Shown here: positions 51,354-60,853 of the stretch, piece after piece
How the letters are laid out: each line of letters starts with the position of its first letter
Numbering within the stretch: the stretch's first letter is position 1
Assembly: GCF_900105075.1 (NCBI RefSeq)
Contig: NZ_FNSK01000001.1
Coordinates: 571,001 to 635,000, forward strand
Direction of reading: 5' to 3'
Origin: Rhodobacter sp. 24-YEA-8
GTDB lineage: Bacteria; Pseudomonadota; Alphaproteobacteria; Rhodobacterales; Rhodobacteraceae
Length of the DNA: 64,000 nt
Translations under genes and position numbers: made by a program
The notes under the pieces: model-generated
Databases searched by the model: none
What the model saw: only the letters and a program-made list of their open reading frames with translations
What the model was told of the DNA's origin: nothing

Positions 51354-52313
51354 ATGCGTGTGATCACCACTCTGAAGGGCGCTGCCCTTGCAGGTTTTGC
51401 GGCACTGGCCTCCGGGTCGGCCATGGCACAGACCCTTGAAATCATTGGACAGCCTGTCGACCGGGGGGTGAATTTCCAGACCGCCGCGACCGAGCTGGCG
51501 CATGACAAGCACTTCCTCGACGATATGGTTTTGTGGATCATCACGGTCGTGACCATCTTCGTGATGGCGCTTTTGCTGATCGTGATCCTGCGCTTCAACA
51601 GCCGGTCGAATCCGGTGCCGCGCAAATTCACCCATAACACGCCGCTGGAAATCGCATGGACCCTGGTCCCGATCATCATTCTGATCGTGATCGGCGTCTA
51701 TTCGATGCCGGCGCTGAAGAAACAGCAGACCTTCCCGGAAGGCGATGTGGTCATCAAGATCACCGGCAACCAGTGGAACTGGAGCTACGAATATCCGCAG
51801 ATCCTGGATGAAAGCGGCTCGGCGCTTGCCTTTGGCAGCTTCATGATCGGTGGCAATGCCTGGGATCAGACGCTGGAAGACGGGCGCAAGCTGGTCGGCA
51901 ATGGCACCCTGACCGCCGATGCGATCGAAGGGCTGGAGCGCGCAGGCTATACCAAAGACCAGTTCCTTCTGGCGACCGATACCGCGATGGTGGTGCCGGT
52001 GAACAAAAAGATCCTGCTGCAAATCACCGGCTCGGACGTGATCCACTCCTGGACCATCCCGGCTTTCGCGGTGAAACAGGATGCTGTCCCGGGCCGTATC
52101 GCGCTGGCATGGTTTGAAGCCGACCGCGAAGGCATCTTCTTTGGTCAGTGTTCGGAACTGTGCGGCAAGGACCACGCCTATATGCCGATCACGGTCAAGG
52201 TTGTCTCGCAGCAGGCCTATGACGCCTGGGCGAAAGAAGCGGCCGCGACGGGCGAAGTCGTGCTGGCCAATACGCCGGCAGCGGATGCCTCGGTTTCGCT
52301 CGCGTCGAACTGA
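51354..52313 (+). CDS. ctaC: Cytochrome c oxidase subunit II
   Basis: 319 residues from the ATG at 51354 (GGGACGAG just ahead). Signal sequence 1-24 (AGFAALASGSAMAQ), two membrane helices (ILWIIT region, VPIIILIVIGVYSMPAL), then the CuA domain: GNQWNWSYEYPQ aromatic entry, DVIHSWTIPAFAVKQDAVPG, and GQCSELCGKDHAYMP with the two Cys, His and Met ligands. It accepts electrons from cytochrome c. First gene of the oxidase cluster; subunit I is elsewhere. Confidence 0.95.
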   Translation: MRVITTLKGAALAGFAALASGSAMAQTLEIIGQPVDRGVNFQTAATELAHDKHFLDDMVLWIITVVTIFVMALLLIVILRFNSRSNPVPRKFTHNTPLEIAWTLVPIIILIVIGVYSMPALKKQQTFPEGDVVIKITGNQWNWSYEYPQILDESGSALAFGSFMIGGNAWDQTLEDGRKLVGNGTLTADAIEGLERAGYTKDQFLLATDTAMVVPVNKKILLQITGSDVIHSWTIPAFAVKQDAVPGRIALAWFEADREGIFFGQCSELCGKDHAYMPITVKVVSQQAYDAWAKEAAATGEVVLANTPAADASVSLASN

Positions 52314-52394
52314 GACATCTGCGGCAGAATGAACCCCAGGGCAGGGGCCGGGCGACAGCCACGGCCTCTTTGCGCAAGGTGAAGGTGGAATGAA

Positions 52395-53339
52395 ATGAGC
52401 GATACCGGCTCATATGAGCGTGCAGACCGCGCGCCTGGTGAGGGCAGTTTCGGCGATTACGTGCAGCTGCTGAAGCCGCGCGTCATGTCGCTGGTGGTCT
52501 TTACCGCGCTGGTCGGGCTGCTGGTCGCGCCGGTGCATCTGCACCCGGTCGAGGCGTTTTCGGCCATTCTCTTCATCGCACTTGGCGCCGGAGCCTCGGG
52601 CGCGCTGAATATGTGGTGGGATGCCGATATCGACGCAGTGATGCGGCGCACCCAGTCGCGCCCTGTCCCCTCGGGCCGGGTCGAGCCGGGCGAGGCGCTC
52701 GGGATCGGGCTGTCGATGTCGGTGCTTTCCGTGCTGATGCTGGGGCTTGCGACCAACTGGCTGGCGGCGGGGCTGCTGGCCTTCACGATCTTCTTCTATG
52801 CCGTCATCTATACGATGTGGCTGAAACGCTGGACGCCGCAGAATATCGTGATCGGCGGCGCGGCTGGCGCATTCCCTCCGATGATCGGCTGGGTGGCGGC
52901 GACGGGCTCGGTCGGGCTTGAGGCCGTGCTGATGTTCGCGCTGATCTTCATGTGGACGCCGCCGCATTTCTGGGCGCTGGCGCTGTTCATCAACAGCGAC
53001 TATTCCAAGGCCAAAGTGCCGATGCTGACAGTGACCCACGGCAAGAAATCGACCCGTGCCCATATCATCGTCTATACGCTTCTTCTGACCCCGGTGCCGC
53101 TCTGGGCCGCGATGACGTCGATCGGGGGACCGCTGACGCTGGCGGTGGCGCTGATCCTGAACGCGATCTTCCTCATCGGCGCGGTGATGATCTGGCGTCG
53201 TGACGAGGACACGGCCGAGGCCGATGGCTACCGCGTCGAGAAGCGCTTCTTCGCCTTCTCGATTCTTTATCTTTTCCTGCATTTCGGTGCATTCCTGGCC
53301 GAGGCGGCTTTGCGCCCCTATGGTCTCGGAGGCTGGTGA
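52395..53339 (+). CDS. ctaB: Heme o synthase (protoheme farnesyltransferase)
   Basis: 314 residues, about nine membrane helices. The prenyl-diphosphate Asp motif is in NMWWDADIDAVMRRTQSRPV and the second in KVPMLTVTHGKKSTRAHI. KPRVMSLVVFTALVGLLVAP opens the UbiA fold. It farnesylates heme b for the oxidase. Sits 81 bases after ctaC and 3 before the next gene. Confidence 0.94.
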   Translation: MSDTGSYERADRAPGEGSFGDYVQLLKPRVMSLVVFTALVGLLVAPVHLHPVEAFSAILFIALGAGASGALNMWWDADIDAVMRRTQSRPVPSGRVEPGEALGIGLSMSVLSVLMLGLATNWLAAGLLAFTIFFYAVIYTMWLKRWTPQNIVIGGAAGAFPPMIGWVAATGSVGLEAVLMFALIFMWTPPHFWALALFINSDYSKAKVPMLTVTHGKKSTRAHIIVYTLLLTPVPLWAAMTSIGGPLTLAVALILNAIFLIGAVMIWRRDEDTAEADGYRVEKRFFAFSILYLFLHFGAFLAEAALRPYGLGGW

Positions 53340-53342
53340 GAC

Positions 53343-53555
53343 ATGGCGCTGCAACCCACACATGAACTTCACAAACGGCGCTTTGGCCGCAATGTCGGCG
53401 TGGCGGGGCTGCTGCTTGCCTTCGTCGTGCTGGTCTTCGTTCTGACCATGGTGAAAATCCAGCGCGGCGAGCCGGTGCAGGGCTTTGACCATGTGCCGGT
53501 CGCGGAGCGCGCGGTGGCTGCCCCCTCAGCCCCGGCAGGGGAGGCAGCACAATGA
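53343..53555 (+). CDS. Small oxidase-cluster membrane protein
   Basis: 70 residues with one membrane helix (VGVAGLLLAFVVLVFVLTMV). Conserved position between ctaB and ctaG in Rhodobacter/Paracoccus relatives, sometimes called ctaF-like. It overlaps ctaG by 4 bases. Probably an assembly or accessory factor for cytochrome oxidase; no catalytic motif. Confidence 0.8.
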   Translation: MALQPTHELHKRRFGRNVGVAGLLLAFVVLVFVLTMVKIQRGEPVQGFDHVPVAERAVAAPSAPAGEAAQ

Positions 53556-54160
53556 GCGGTCCTCAGCCCGGACGTCAGCATAAGAAAACCGGTCTGATCC
53601 TTGCGGGGGTGGTGCCGGTGATGCTGGGTCTGTCATTCGCCGCAGTACCGTTTTACGACTGGTTCTGCCGGGTAACGGGCTTTGGCGGCACGGTGCTTGT
53701 GGCGCCTGAGCCGTCTTCCGCAATGATCGACCGCGAGATCACCATCCGCTTTGACGCCTCGCGCGCTTCGGGCATGCCCTGGGAGTTTCGCCCCGAGCTG
53801 ACCGAGATGAAGGTGAAGATCGGCGAGAATGCGCTGGCCTTTTACGAGGCCTATAACCCGCTCGACACCGTCACCGCCGGGACTGCGAGCTATAATGTCG
53901 CCCCCTATGCGGCGGGTGGCTATTTCGTCAAAGTGCATTGCTTCTGCTTTGAACAGCAGGTGCTGAAACCCGGCGAGCGGGTGATGATGCCGGTGAGCTT
54001 CTATGTCGATCCGTCGATCATGGATGATCCCGAAGGCAAGGTGCTGAAAGAAATTACGCTGAGCTATACGTTCCACACGACGCCCGTGCCTGATGGCTAT
54101 GCGGCGTCAGAGGTCAGCCCGGCAGCGGCAGAGACGGCACCCGCCGTCGCAGCCAATTGA
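53552..54160 (+). CDS. ctaG: Cytochrome c oxidase assembly protein CtaG (Cox11)
   Basis: 202 residues, bitopic. One helix (LILAGVVPVMLGLSFAAVPF) then the periplasmic Cu domain with YDWFCRVTGFGGT, the copper-binding CFCF in VKVHCFCFEQQVLKPGER and PVSFYVDPSIMDDPEGK. It inserts CuB into subunit I. C-terminal Ala/Pro-rich tail is variable. Overlaps the preceding gene by 4 bases. Confidence 0.94.
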   Translation: MSGPQPGRQHKKTGLILAGVVPVMLGLSFAAVPFYDWFCRVTGFGGTVLVAPEPSSAMIDREITIRFDASRASGMPWEFRPELTEMKVKIGENALAFYEAYNPLDTVTAGTASYNVAPYAAGGYFVKVHCFCFEQQVLKPGERVMMPVSFYVDPSIMDDPEGKVLKEITLSYTFHTTPVPDGYAASEVSPAAAETAPAVAAN

Positions 54161-54256
54161 GACAGACGTGAGAGACGGCGCGCCCGGGCGGCGTGCTGAA
54201 TTTACGAAACTGAAATAAGACGCCTGTTAAAGGATACGAGGGAACGGATACCGGCC

Positions 54257-55123
54257 ATGGCCCACGCAAAGAACCACGATTACCATATTCTGCCACCGTC
54301 GATCTGGCCTTTCGCGCTTGCGGTCGGCGCCTTCATCATGCTGTTCGGCGGTGTGCTCTGGCAGGGCGCCCGGGTCGAGGTGCTTGAGACCAGCAGCGCG
54401 CTTCTCAAAGCCACCGCCCATAATCCCTGGGTCTTCCTGATCGGCCTTGCGATGGTGCTTTACTGCATGTTCGGCTGGTTCTCGGCGATGACCAATGAAG
54501 GCCAGACCGGTGACCATACCCCGGTCGTCCGCATCGGCCTGCGCTATGGCATGATCCTGTTCATCATGTCCGAAGTGATGTTCTTCTCGGCCTGGTTCTG
54601 GGCCTTCTTCAAGATCAAGCTCTTCCCGCTGACCGAAGGCTACCCCTGGGTCGATGGCACCTGGCCGCCCGCCGGCATCGAGACCTTTGATCCCTGGCAT
54701 CTGCCCTTCATCAACACGCTGATCCTGCTTCTGTCGGGCTGTGCCGTTACCTGGGCCCACCATGCCCTGACGCATGAAAACAACCGCAAGGACATGATCA
54801 ACGGGCTGATCATCGGGGTTGCGCTCGGGGTGATCTTCACCTTCCTGCAGGCCTATGAATACAGCCATGCCGCCTTTGGCTTCGCCAATAACGCCGAAGG
54901 CGCGCCTTCGGTCTATGGTGGCGCTTTCTACATGGCGACCGGCTTCCACGGCTTCCACGTAATCATGGGGACGATCTTCCTCTTCGTCTGCCTGATGCGC
55001 GCGGTGAACGGCCATTTCACCCAGGCGAACCATGTCGGCTTCGAGGCTGCGGCCTGGTACTGGCACTTCGTCGATGTGGTCTGGCTCTTCCTCTTCTTCG
55101 TGATCTATGTCTGGGGCCAGTAA
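54257..55123 (+). CDS. ctaE: Cytochrome c oxidase subunit III
   Basis: 288 residues, seven membrane helices. Signature regions: [54 protein letters not shown] and [20 protein letters not shown] near the end. It shields subunit I and binds lipids. A terminator-like hairpin at 55149 follows, then surf1. Confidence 0.95.
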   Translation: MAHAKNHDYHILPPSIWPFALAVGAFIMLFGGVLWQGARVEVLETSSALLKATAHNPWVFLIGLAMVLYCMFGWFSAMTNEGQTGDHTPVVRIGLRYGMILFIMSEVMFFSAWFWAFFKIKLFPLTEGYPWVDGTWPPAGIETFDPWHLPFINTLILLLSGCAVTWAHHALTHENNRKDMINGLIIGVALGVIFTFLQAYEYSHAAFGFANNAEGAPSVYGGAFYMATGFHGFHVIMGTIFLFVCLMRAVNGHFTQANHVGFEAAAWYWHFVDVVWLFLFFVIYVWGQ

Positions 55124-55148
55124 GCCCCGCCATTGTGACTGATCCTGG

Positions 55149-55178
55149 CGCGGGCTCCCGGAACGGAGCCCGCGTTTT
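55149..55178 (+). terminator. Terminator after ctaE
   Basis: CGCGGGCTCC (55149-55158) pairs with GGAGCCCGCG (55165-55174), followed by TTTT. It lies 30 bases before the surf1 start, so some read-through to surf1 is likely. Confidence 0.75.
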
Positions 55179-55207
55179 CCGTTCCCGAAGACCAACAGGA
55201 GGCCCCG

Positions 55208-55873
55208 ATGCGGCAGATCCTTTTCGCGCTGGTGATCGGCGTTCTCGGCACCGGGGTGCTTGTCCGGCTCGGGCTGTGGCAGCTGGAGCGGCTTGACTGG
55301 AAGGAGGCGATGATCGCCGAGGCGGCCGCGATGATGGCCGAAGCCCCGGTGGCGCTGCCGCAGCAGCCTGACCCCGCGCGTGACCGCTACCGTCCCGTCA
55401 CCGTTGCCGGCAGCTTTACCCAGGATGAGGCGCATGTCCTGACCTCGACCCGCGATCAGGGGCCGGGCTACCGCATCATCACCGCTTTCGTGACCGAAGA
55501 CGGCCGGCGGATCATGATCGACCGCGGCTATGTGCCGGAAACCGCGCGCAAGACCCTGCGCCCCGGTCACGCGGCCAGCATCACCGGCAATCTGAACTGG
55601 CCCGATGACATGACCTCATCGACACCCGCGCCCGATACAGCGGCCAATCTCTGGTTCGGCCGCGATGTAGAGGCGATGGCGGCGTATCTCGGGACCGAAA
55701 AGGTCATGGTGATCGCAAGCACGGATACCGGCGACGGCGTCACCGCGCAGCCGGCAACGGCGGCTTTCCGCAATGATCATCTCGGTTATGCGGTGACCTG
55801 GTTCGGTCTGGCCCTTGTCTGGGCGGGGATGACACTCTACTGGCTCTGGCGTATCAGGGCGCGCAAGGTCTGA
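55208..55873 (+). CDS. surf1: SURF1-type oxidase assembly protein
   Basis: 221 residues with one helix at each end (LFALVIGVLGTGVLVRLGLW, YAVTWFGLALVWAGMTLYWL) and a periplasmic domain between. RYRPVTVAGSF and GPGYRIITAF..DGRRIMIDRGYVP are the family motifs. It helps heme a insertion into subunit I. Downstream of ctaE and 12 bases before thrC. Confidence 0.9.
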   Translation: MRQILFALVIGVLGTGVLVRLGLWQLERLDWKEAMIAEAAAMMAEAPVALPQQPDPARDRYRPVTVAGSFTQDEAHVLTSTRDQGPGYRIITAFVTEDGRRIMIDRGYVPETARKTLRPGHAASITGNLNWPDDMTSSTPAPDTAANLWFGRDVEAMAAYLGTEKVMVIASTDTGDGVTAQPATAAFRNDHLGYAVTWFGLALVWAGMTLYWLWRIRARKV

Positions 55874-55885
55874 AGGGCGGTACTC

Positions 55886-57280
55886 ATGCGATATATCTCG
55901 ACACGCGGCCAGGCGCCGGTTCTCGGTTTCGGCGAAGCGATGATGACGGGCCTCGCCCGCGATGGCGGCCTTTACGTCCCCGAGACCGTGCCACATTTCA
56001 CCCATGAGGGCATCGCGTCCTTGCGCGGCCTCTCTTACGAGGATCTCGCCTTCCGGGTGATGAAGCCGTTCATCGGCGATTTCTTTGCGGATGATGAATT
56101 CCGTGCCCTGCTGGCAAAGGCCTATGCCGGTTTCGGCCATAATGCCCGCGCGCCGCTGGTGCAGCTTGGCCCCAACCATTTCCTGATGGAACTGTTCCAC
56201 GGCCCGACGCTGGCGTTCAAAGATTTCGCGATGCAGATCATCGGCCAGATGATGCAGGCGGCTCTGGCCAAAACCGGCGAACGCATCACCATCGTCGGCG
56301 CGACCTCCGGCGATACCGGTTCGGCCGCGATCGAGGCCTTCCGGGGCCTGAAGAATGTAGATGTCTTCATTCTCTTCCCGCATGGCCGCGTCTCGGAAGT
56401 GCAGCGCCGCCAGATGACGACGCCGTCTGAGGCCAATGTCCATGCGCTCGCGGTGGAGGGTGATTTCGACGATTGCCAGGCCCGGCTGAAGGATATGTTC
56501 AACGATTTCGACTTCCGTGACGGCGTCCGTCTCGCGGGGGTGAATTCGATCAACTGGGCGCGGGTGCTGGCCCAGGTGGTCTATTACTTCCATGCTGCGC
56601 TCGCGCTTGGCAGCCCGGATCGCGAGATCAGCTTCACCGTGCCGACCGGCAATTTCGGCGATGTTTTCGCGGGCTTTATCGCGCGCGAAATGGGGCTGCC
56701 GATCAAACGGCTGGTGATCGCCACCAATGAAAACGACATCCTGCATCGATGCATGGAGACCGGCGCCTATACCAAACATGGCGTCGTGCCGACGATCAGC
56801 CCGTCGATGGATATCGAGGTCTCGTCGAATTTCGAGCGTGCGCTGTTCTGGGCGCATGGCAGGGATGGTGCCGCGATCCGCGAGCTGATGGCAGAGCTCT
56901 CGACCAATGGCGGTTTTTCCCTGTCGCAAAACGCTATGACGGCATTGACCAATGTCTATGACAGCGGCGCGGTGGACGAGGCGGGGACCTATGAGACCAT
57001 CGCCACGATGCTGGCCGAGACGGGCGAGCTCCTCTGCCCGCATTCCGCCGTGGGCGTGAGTGTCGGAACAGTGCAGCAAAGGCACAACCCGGAGGTGCCG
57101 ATGGTGACGCTTGCAACCGCGCATCCCGCGAAGTTTCCCGATGCCGTGGCAAAGGCCACTGGCATCCGCCCGGGCCTGCCGCCGCGCATGGCCGATCTCT
57201 TTGACCGGCCCGAGCGCGTGACCCGGGTGCCAAATGATCTTGAGGCGCTGAAAACCCTGATCCGCGCCAGGCTTGGCTGA
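55886..57280 (+). CDS. thrC: Threonine synthase
   Basis: 464 residues, the long gram-negative form. FHGPTLAFKDFAMQIIGQMM has the PLP Lys, GATSGDTGSAAIEAFRGLKN and FPHGRVSEVQRRQMTT are the phosphate and substrate sites, PTGNFGDVFAGFIAREMGLP another signature. It makes threonine from O-phosphohomoserine. Complete; starts 12 bases after surf1. Confidence 0.95.
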   Translation: MRYISTRGQAPVLGFGEAMMTGLARDGGLYVPETVPHFTHEGIASLRGLSYEDLAFRVMKPFIGDFFADDEFRALLAKAYAGFGHNARAPLVQLGPNHFLMELFHGPTLAFKDFAMQIIGQMMQAALAKTGERITIVGATSGDTGSAAIEAFRGLKNVDVFILFPHGRVSEVQRRQMTTPSEANVHALAVEGDFDDCQARLKDMFNDFDFRDGVRLAGVNSINWARVLAQVVYYFHAALALGSPDREISFTVPTGNFGDVFAGFIAREMGLPIKRLVIATNENDILHRCMETGAYTKHGVVPTISPSMDIEVSSNFERALFWAHGRDGAAIRELMAELSTNGGFSLSQNAMTALTNVYDSGAVDEAGTYETIATMLAETGELLCPHSAVGVSVGTVQQRHNPEVPMVTLATAHPAKFPDAVAKATGIRPGLPPRMADLFDRPERVTRVPNDLEALKTLIRARLG

Positions 57281-57310
57281 ATGCGGATGCCTCCGGCAGG
57301 AGTATCTGAG

Positions 57311-57359
57311 TCAGGAGGAGGCCGCGATCTCCTCCTGATGCAAATATTCCGGGGGAGGC
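57311..57359. repeat. Hairpin and dispersed repeat after thrC
   Basis: TCAGGAGGAG (57311-57320) pairs perfectly with CTCCTCCTGA (57329-57338). The right half with the following CAAATATTCCGGGGGAGGC resembles elements at 42797 and 62421. It could end thrC transcription, though there is no U-run. Confidence 0.5.
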
Positions 57360-57451
57360 TGCCGTAAGGCAGAGGGGGCAGCGCCCCCTTTTCTCATGCT
57401 TGCCCCGGGTGTAAGACGCCCCGATTGTCCCGCTTGTGAACGGAACCAGCC

Positions 57452-58711
57452 TTGACCGTCCAGATCCATACGCTTTCCAACGGATTTCGCATTGTGACCG
57501 AATCCATGCCTGGCCTGAAATCGGCCTCGGTGGGGATCTGGGTTGGTGCCGGGGGGCGGCACGAAAGTGTGGCTCAGAACGGGGTTGCGCATTTTCTGGA
57601 ACATATGGCCTTTAAGGGCACGCCCTCGAGGTCCGCGCTGCGGATCGCCGAGGAGATCGAGGATGTCGGCGGTTATATCAACGCCTATACCTCACGCGAG
57701 ATGACCGCCTATTACGCGCGCTGCCTGTCGGAAGACGTGCCGCGCGCGCTGGAGGTGATCGCGGATATCGTCCTCAATCCGCTGTTCAATCCGGATGATA
57801 TCGAGACCGAACGCCATGTGATCCTGCAGGAGATCGGGCAATCCAATGACACGCCCGATGATGTCATTTTCGACTGGCTGCATGAGGTCAGTTATCCCGG
57901 TCAGGCGTTCGGCCGCACCATTCTGGGGCCGGAAGAGCGGGTCTCGGCCTTCGGGCGCGAGGATTTCCTCGGTTTTGTCGCGCGCCATTACGGGCCGGAC
58001 CGGATGATCCTTTCGGCAGCGGGCGGCATCAGCCATGCTGAGATCCTGCACCGCGCCGAGGCCCTCTTTGGCGGGCTTGCCGCGGTCGGGGCCGACGCGC
58101 CCGAGCCCGCCCGGTTTACTGCCGGCGAAAGACGGGAAGAAAAAGATCTCGAACAGGCGCATTTCGCGCTCAACCTCGAAGCGCCGGGCTTTCGCGATCC
58201 CGAGGTCTGGGCCTCGCAGGTCTGGACCACGGCGATGGGCGGCGGCATGTCCTCGCGTCTGTTCCAGAAGATTCGTGAGGAGCGCGGGCTTTGCTATTCG
58301 ATCCACGCACAGCCGGCCGCCTATGAGGATACCGGCCACGTCACCATTTATGCCGGGACTTCGGCGGCCGAGATCGGGGAACTGGCCGAACTGACCGTTC
58401 AGGAACTGAGGCGTTCGGCAGAGGATATGTCAGAGGCAGAGGTCGCGCGGGCAAAGGCGCAACTGACGGCGGGGCTGGTGATGGGGCTGGAAAGCCCGTC
58501 CTCGCGCGCCGAGCGCAATGCCCGGCTGCTCGCCATCTGGGACCGGGTTCCCGATCTCGACGAAGCGGTTTCGAAGATCGGAACGGTCAGCCTTGAGGCG
58601 GTGCGCGCGCAGGGCGCGCGGGTCTTGCAAGGGCAGGCGGCGGTGGCGGTCTATGGACCGATTTCCCGTGCGCCCTCGCTTGCGGATATGATGGCAGGGA
58701 TGCGGGCATAA
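57452..58711 (+). CDS. M16-family zinc peptidase
   Basis: 419 residues from a TTG. GVAHFLEHMAFKGTPSRSAL contains the inverted HxxEH zinc motif, and ETERHVILQEIGQSNDTPDD the third ligand Glu; GMSSRLFQKIREERGLCYSI is the C-terminal half signature. This single-unit form acts in pairs, as mitochondrial processing-peptidase-like or PqqL-type enzymes. No signal peptide. The end overlaps the GNAT gene start by one base. Confidence 0.88.
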   Translation: MTVQIHTLSNGFRIVTESMPGLKSASVGIWVGAGGRHESVAQNGVAHFLEHMAFKGTPSRSALRIAEEIEDVGGYINAYTSREMTAYYARCLSEDVPRALEVIADIVLNPLFNPDDIETERHVILQEIGQSNDTPDDVIFDWLHEVSYPGQAFGRTILGPEERVSAFGREDFLGFVARHYGPDRMILSAAGGISHAEILHRAEALFGGLAAVGADAPEPARFTAGERREEKDLEQAHFALNLEAPGFRDPEVWASQVWTTAMGGGMSSRLFQKIREERGLCYSIHAQPAAYEDTGHVTIYAGTSAAEIGELAELTVQELRRSAEDMSEAEVARAKAQLTAGLVMGLESPSSRAERNARLLAIWDRVPDLDEAVSKIGTVSLEAVRAQGARVLQGQAAVAVYGPISRAPSLADMMAGMRA

Positions 58712-59301
58712 TGCTTGGCCTGGCGCGCAGGGTCAGGATCGAGACCGAGAGGATGACGCTGCGCCTGCCGATCCATGATGACTGGCGGCAATGGAGCGCG
58801 CTGCGCGCCGAAAGCGAGGGGTTTTTGAAACCCTGGGAGCCGGTCTGGTCGGATCAGCATCTCTCGCGGCGCAGTTTCTCGGGCAGGGTATATTGGGCGC
58901 GGCGCGCCGAGGCGCAGGGAAGCGCGCTGCCCCTTGTCATGCTGCGGCGCGAGGATCAGCGCATCGTCGGCTCGATCACGCTCGACAATATCCGCCGGGG
59001 ACCGGCGCAGACCGGGACGCTGGGATATTGGGTGGGCGAAGCTTATGCGCGCCAGGGCCTAATGCGGGAGGCGATCCTGGGCGTTGTGCATCACGCCTTC
59101 ACCCGGATGGATCTGAGCCGGATCGAGGCGGCCTGCCTGCCGGAGAATCTGGCCTCACGCGGGGTGCTGGAGAAGACCGGCTTCAAATATGAGGGTGTGG
59201 CGCAGGCCTATCTGCAGATCAACGGGCGCTGGCGCAACCATGTGCTTTACTCCGCTCTGCGCGCGGACCGGCGCGGGCGGACAGATGTGGGGCCAGCCTG
59301 A
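58711..59301 (+). CDS. GNAT acetyltransferase (RimJ/RimL-like)
   Basis: 196 residues. RIETERMTLRLPIHDDWRQW is the RimJ-type opening, RIVGSITLDNIRRGPAQTGT and LGYWVGEAYARQGLMREAIL form motif A (acetyl-CoA loop), and RIEAACLPENLASRGVLEKT followed by GFKYEGVAQAYLQING motif B. It acetylates an amino group, perhaps of a ribosomal protein N-terminus. Starts at the last base of the peptidase gene. Confidence 0.85.
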   Translation: MLGLARRVRIETERMTLRLPIHDDWRQWSALRAESEGFLKPWEPVWSDQHLSRRSFSGRVYWARRAEAQGSALPLVMLRREDQRIVGSITLDNIRRGPAQTGTLGYWVGEAYARQGLMREAILGVVHHAFTRMDLSRIEAACLPENLASRGVLEKTGFKYEGVAQAYLQINGRWRNHVLYSALRADRRGRTDVGPA

Positions 59302-59337
59302 GACTGGCCAATGCCGGAACGCTGCCATGACGCGCTG

Positions 59338-59383
59338 CCGGAGTTTTTCAAAAACTCCGGACCGATTTCTGTACAGAAATCGG
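59338..59383. repeat. Two adjacent perfect palindromes
   Basis: CCGGAGTTTTTCAAAAACTCCGG (59338-59360, 11-bp arms) lies next to CCGATTTCTGTACAGAAATC (59362-59383 with a further GG), also 11-bp arms. They sit between the GNAT gene and the FAD oxidase. The first could act as a terminator; the second looks like an operator or a dispersed palindromic element. Confidence 0.7.
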
Positions 59384-59423
59384 GCGCGCGACGGGGGCGC
59401 CGGCGGGAAGAGGAGACGGGGTT

Positions 59424-60836
59424 TTGCTCAATCCGGCGGATGAGGCTTTTATCGGGCGGCTCAGGTCGCATTTGCCCGAGGGGCGCCTGCGTGCGGCAGA
59501 GCCGCGGCATCTGACCGAGCCGCGCGGCAAATGGCAGGGCCGGCCCGGGCCGCTTGCGGTCCCGAAAAGCCGCGAGGAAGTCTCGCAGATCCTTGCTGCC
59601 TGCAATGCGGCTTCGGTGTCCGTTCTGCCCTGGGGGGGCGGCACCGGGCTGGTGTCGGGTCAGGTCATGCCCGAGGGGCCTGTGCCGCTGATCCTGTCTC
59701 TTGAAGCGATGGCGGGCCTGCGCGGTATCTGGCCAGATGAGAACAGCATCACCGTTGAAGCCGGGATGACGCTCGCTGCCGTTCAGGAAGCAGCCCGCGC
59801 CGCCGGCCGGATCTTCCCGCTCTCGCTGGCCTCCGAAGGCACGGCCACGATCGGCGGCAATCTTGCGACCAATGCCGGTGGCACCCAGGTGCTGCGCTAT
59901 GGCACCGCCCGCGAACTGTGCCTCGGGATCGAGGCGGTGCTGGCCAGTGGTGAAGTGATTTCCGGGCTCAGGCGGCTCCGGAAGGACAATACCGGCTATG
60001 ATCTGCGCGATCTGATCGTGGGTTCGGAAGGCAGTCTTGCCGTGATCACCGCCGCCAGTCTGCGCCTGTTCCCGACCCCGAAAAAGCGTGTGGTCGCCAT
60101 GCTGGCCGTGTCATCCCCCGAAGCGGCGCAGGCGCTGCTCCGGCTTTCCGAGGCAGATCTGGGCGGTCTGGTATCCGGGTTCGAACTGATGTCACGTGCA
60201 GGGTTCGATTTTCTTGCCGAAACCGGGTTTGATCTGCGCGCGCCCTTTGATCCGCTGCCTGACTGGCTGGTGCTGATCGAACTGGGCCTTCCCGGCGCAG
60301 TTGACGCAGAGGCCGCAATGGCGGGCCTGTACGAACAGGGCGCCGAACTCGGACTTGTGCTCGATGGTGTGATCGCGACGTCCGAAGCCCAGGCCGACCA
60401 TCTCTGGGCCCTGCGCGAGACCATTCCCGACGCAAATCGCCGCCTTGGCTCGATTTCCAGCCATGATGTGTCGCTGCCGCCCGGAGCAATCCCGGATTTC
60501 ATCCGGGAGGCCAGCGGTCGCCTGACAGGAATGGCGGATGTAAGGATCAATTGCTTTGGCCATCTCGGCGATGGAAATCTGCATTTCAACCTGTTTCCCG
60601 CCAAAGGCCGCAGCCGCAGTGACTATGCGGGGCAGGCGCCGGCGCTGTCAGATCTGGTGCATCAGATGGTTGACGCGGCCGGGGGCAGCATATCGGCCGA
60701 ACATGGCATCGGGCGGCTGAAAACCGGAGACCTGCAGCGTTACGGCGATCCCGGCCGACTGGCGACGATGCGCCGGATCAAGACGGCGCTTGACCCGAAA
60801 GGCATTCTCAATCCTGGTGCGGTGCTGCCGCTCTGA
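59424..60836 (+). CDS. FAD-binding D-2-hydroxyacid dehydrogenase-like protein
   Basis: 470 residues from a TTG at 59424. The PCMH/FAD site is in VSVLPWGGGTGLVSGQVMPE and LASEGTATIGGNLATNAGGT with VLRYGTARELCLGIEAVLA; the C-terminal FAD-oxidase-C domain ends with CFGHLGDGNLHFNLF (metal/catalytic His) and AEHGIGRLKTGDLQRYGDPG. Related enzymes oxidise D-lactate, D-2-hydroxyglutarate or glycolate; D-2-hydroxyglutarate is a common match. No signal peptide. Monocistronic. Confidence 0.85.
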   Translation: MLNPADEAFIGRLRSHLPEGRLRAAEPRHLTEPRGKWQGRPGPLAVPKSREEVSQILAACNAASVSVLPWGGGTGLVSGQVMPEGPVPLILSLEAMAGLRGIWPDENSITVEAGMTLAAVQEAARAAGRIFPLSLASEGTATIGGNLATNAGGTQVLRYGTARELCLGIEAVLASGEVISGLRRLRKDNTGYDLRDLIVGSEGSLAVITAASLRLFPTPKKRVVAMLAVSSPEAAQALLRLSEADLGGLVSGFELMSRAGFDFLAETGFDLRAPFDPLPDWLVLIELGLPGAVDAEAAMAGLYEQGAELGLVLDGVIATSEAQADHLWALRETIPDANRRLGSISSHDVSLPPGAIPDFIREASGRLTGMADVRINCFGHLGDGNLHFNLFPAKGRSRSDYAGQAPALSDLVHQMVDAAGGSISAEHGIGRLKTGDLQRYGDPGRLATMRRIKTALDPKGILNPGAVLPL

Positions 60837-60853
60837 GCGCGCGTCGGTGCGCG

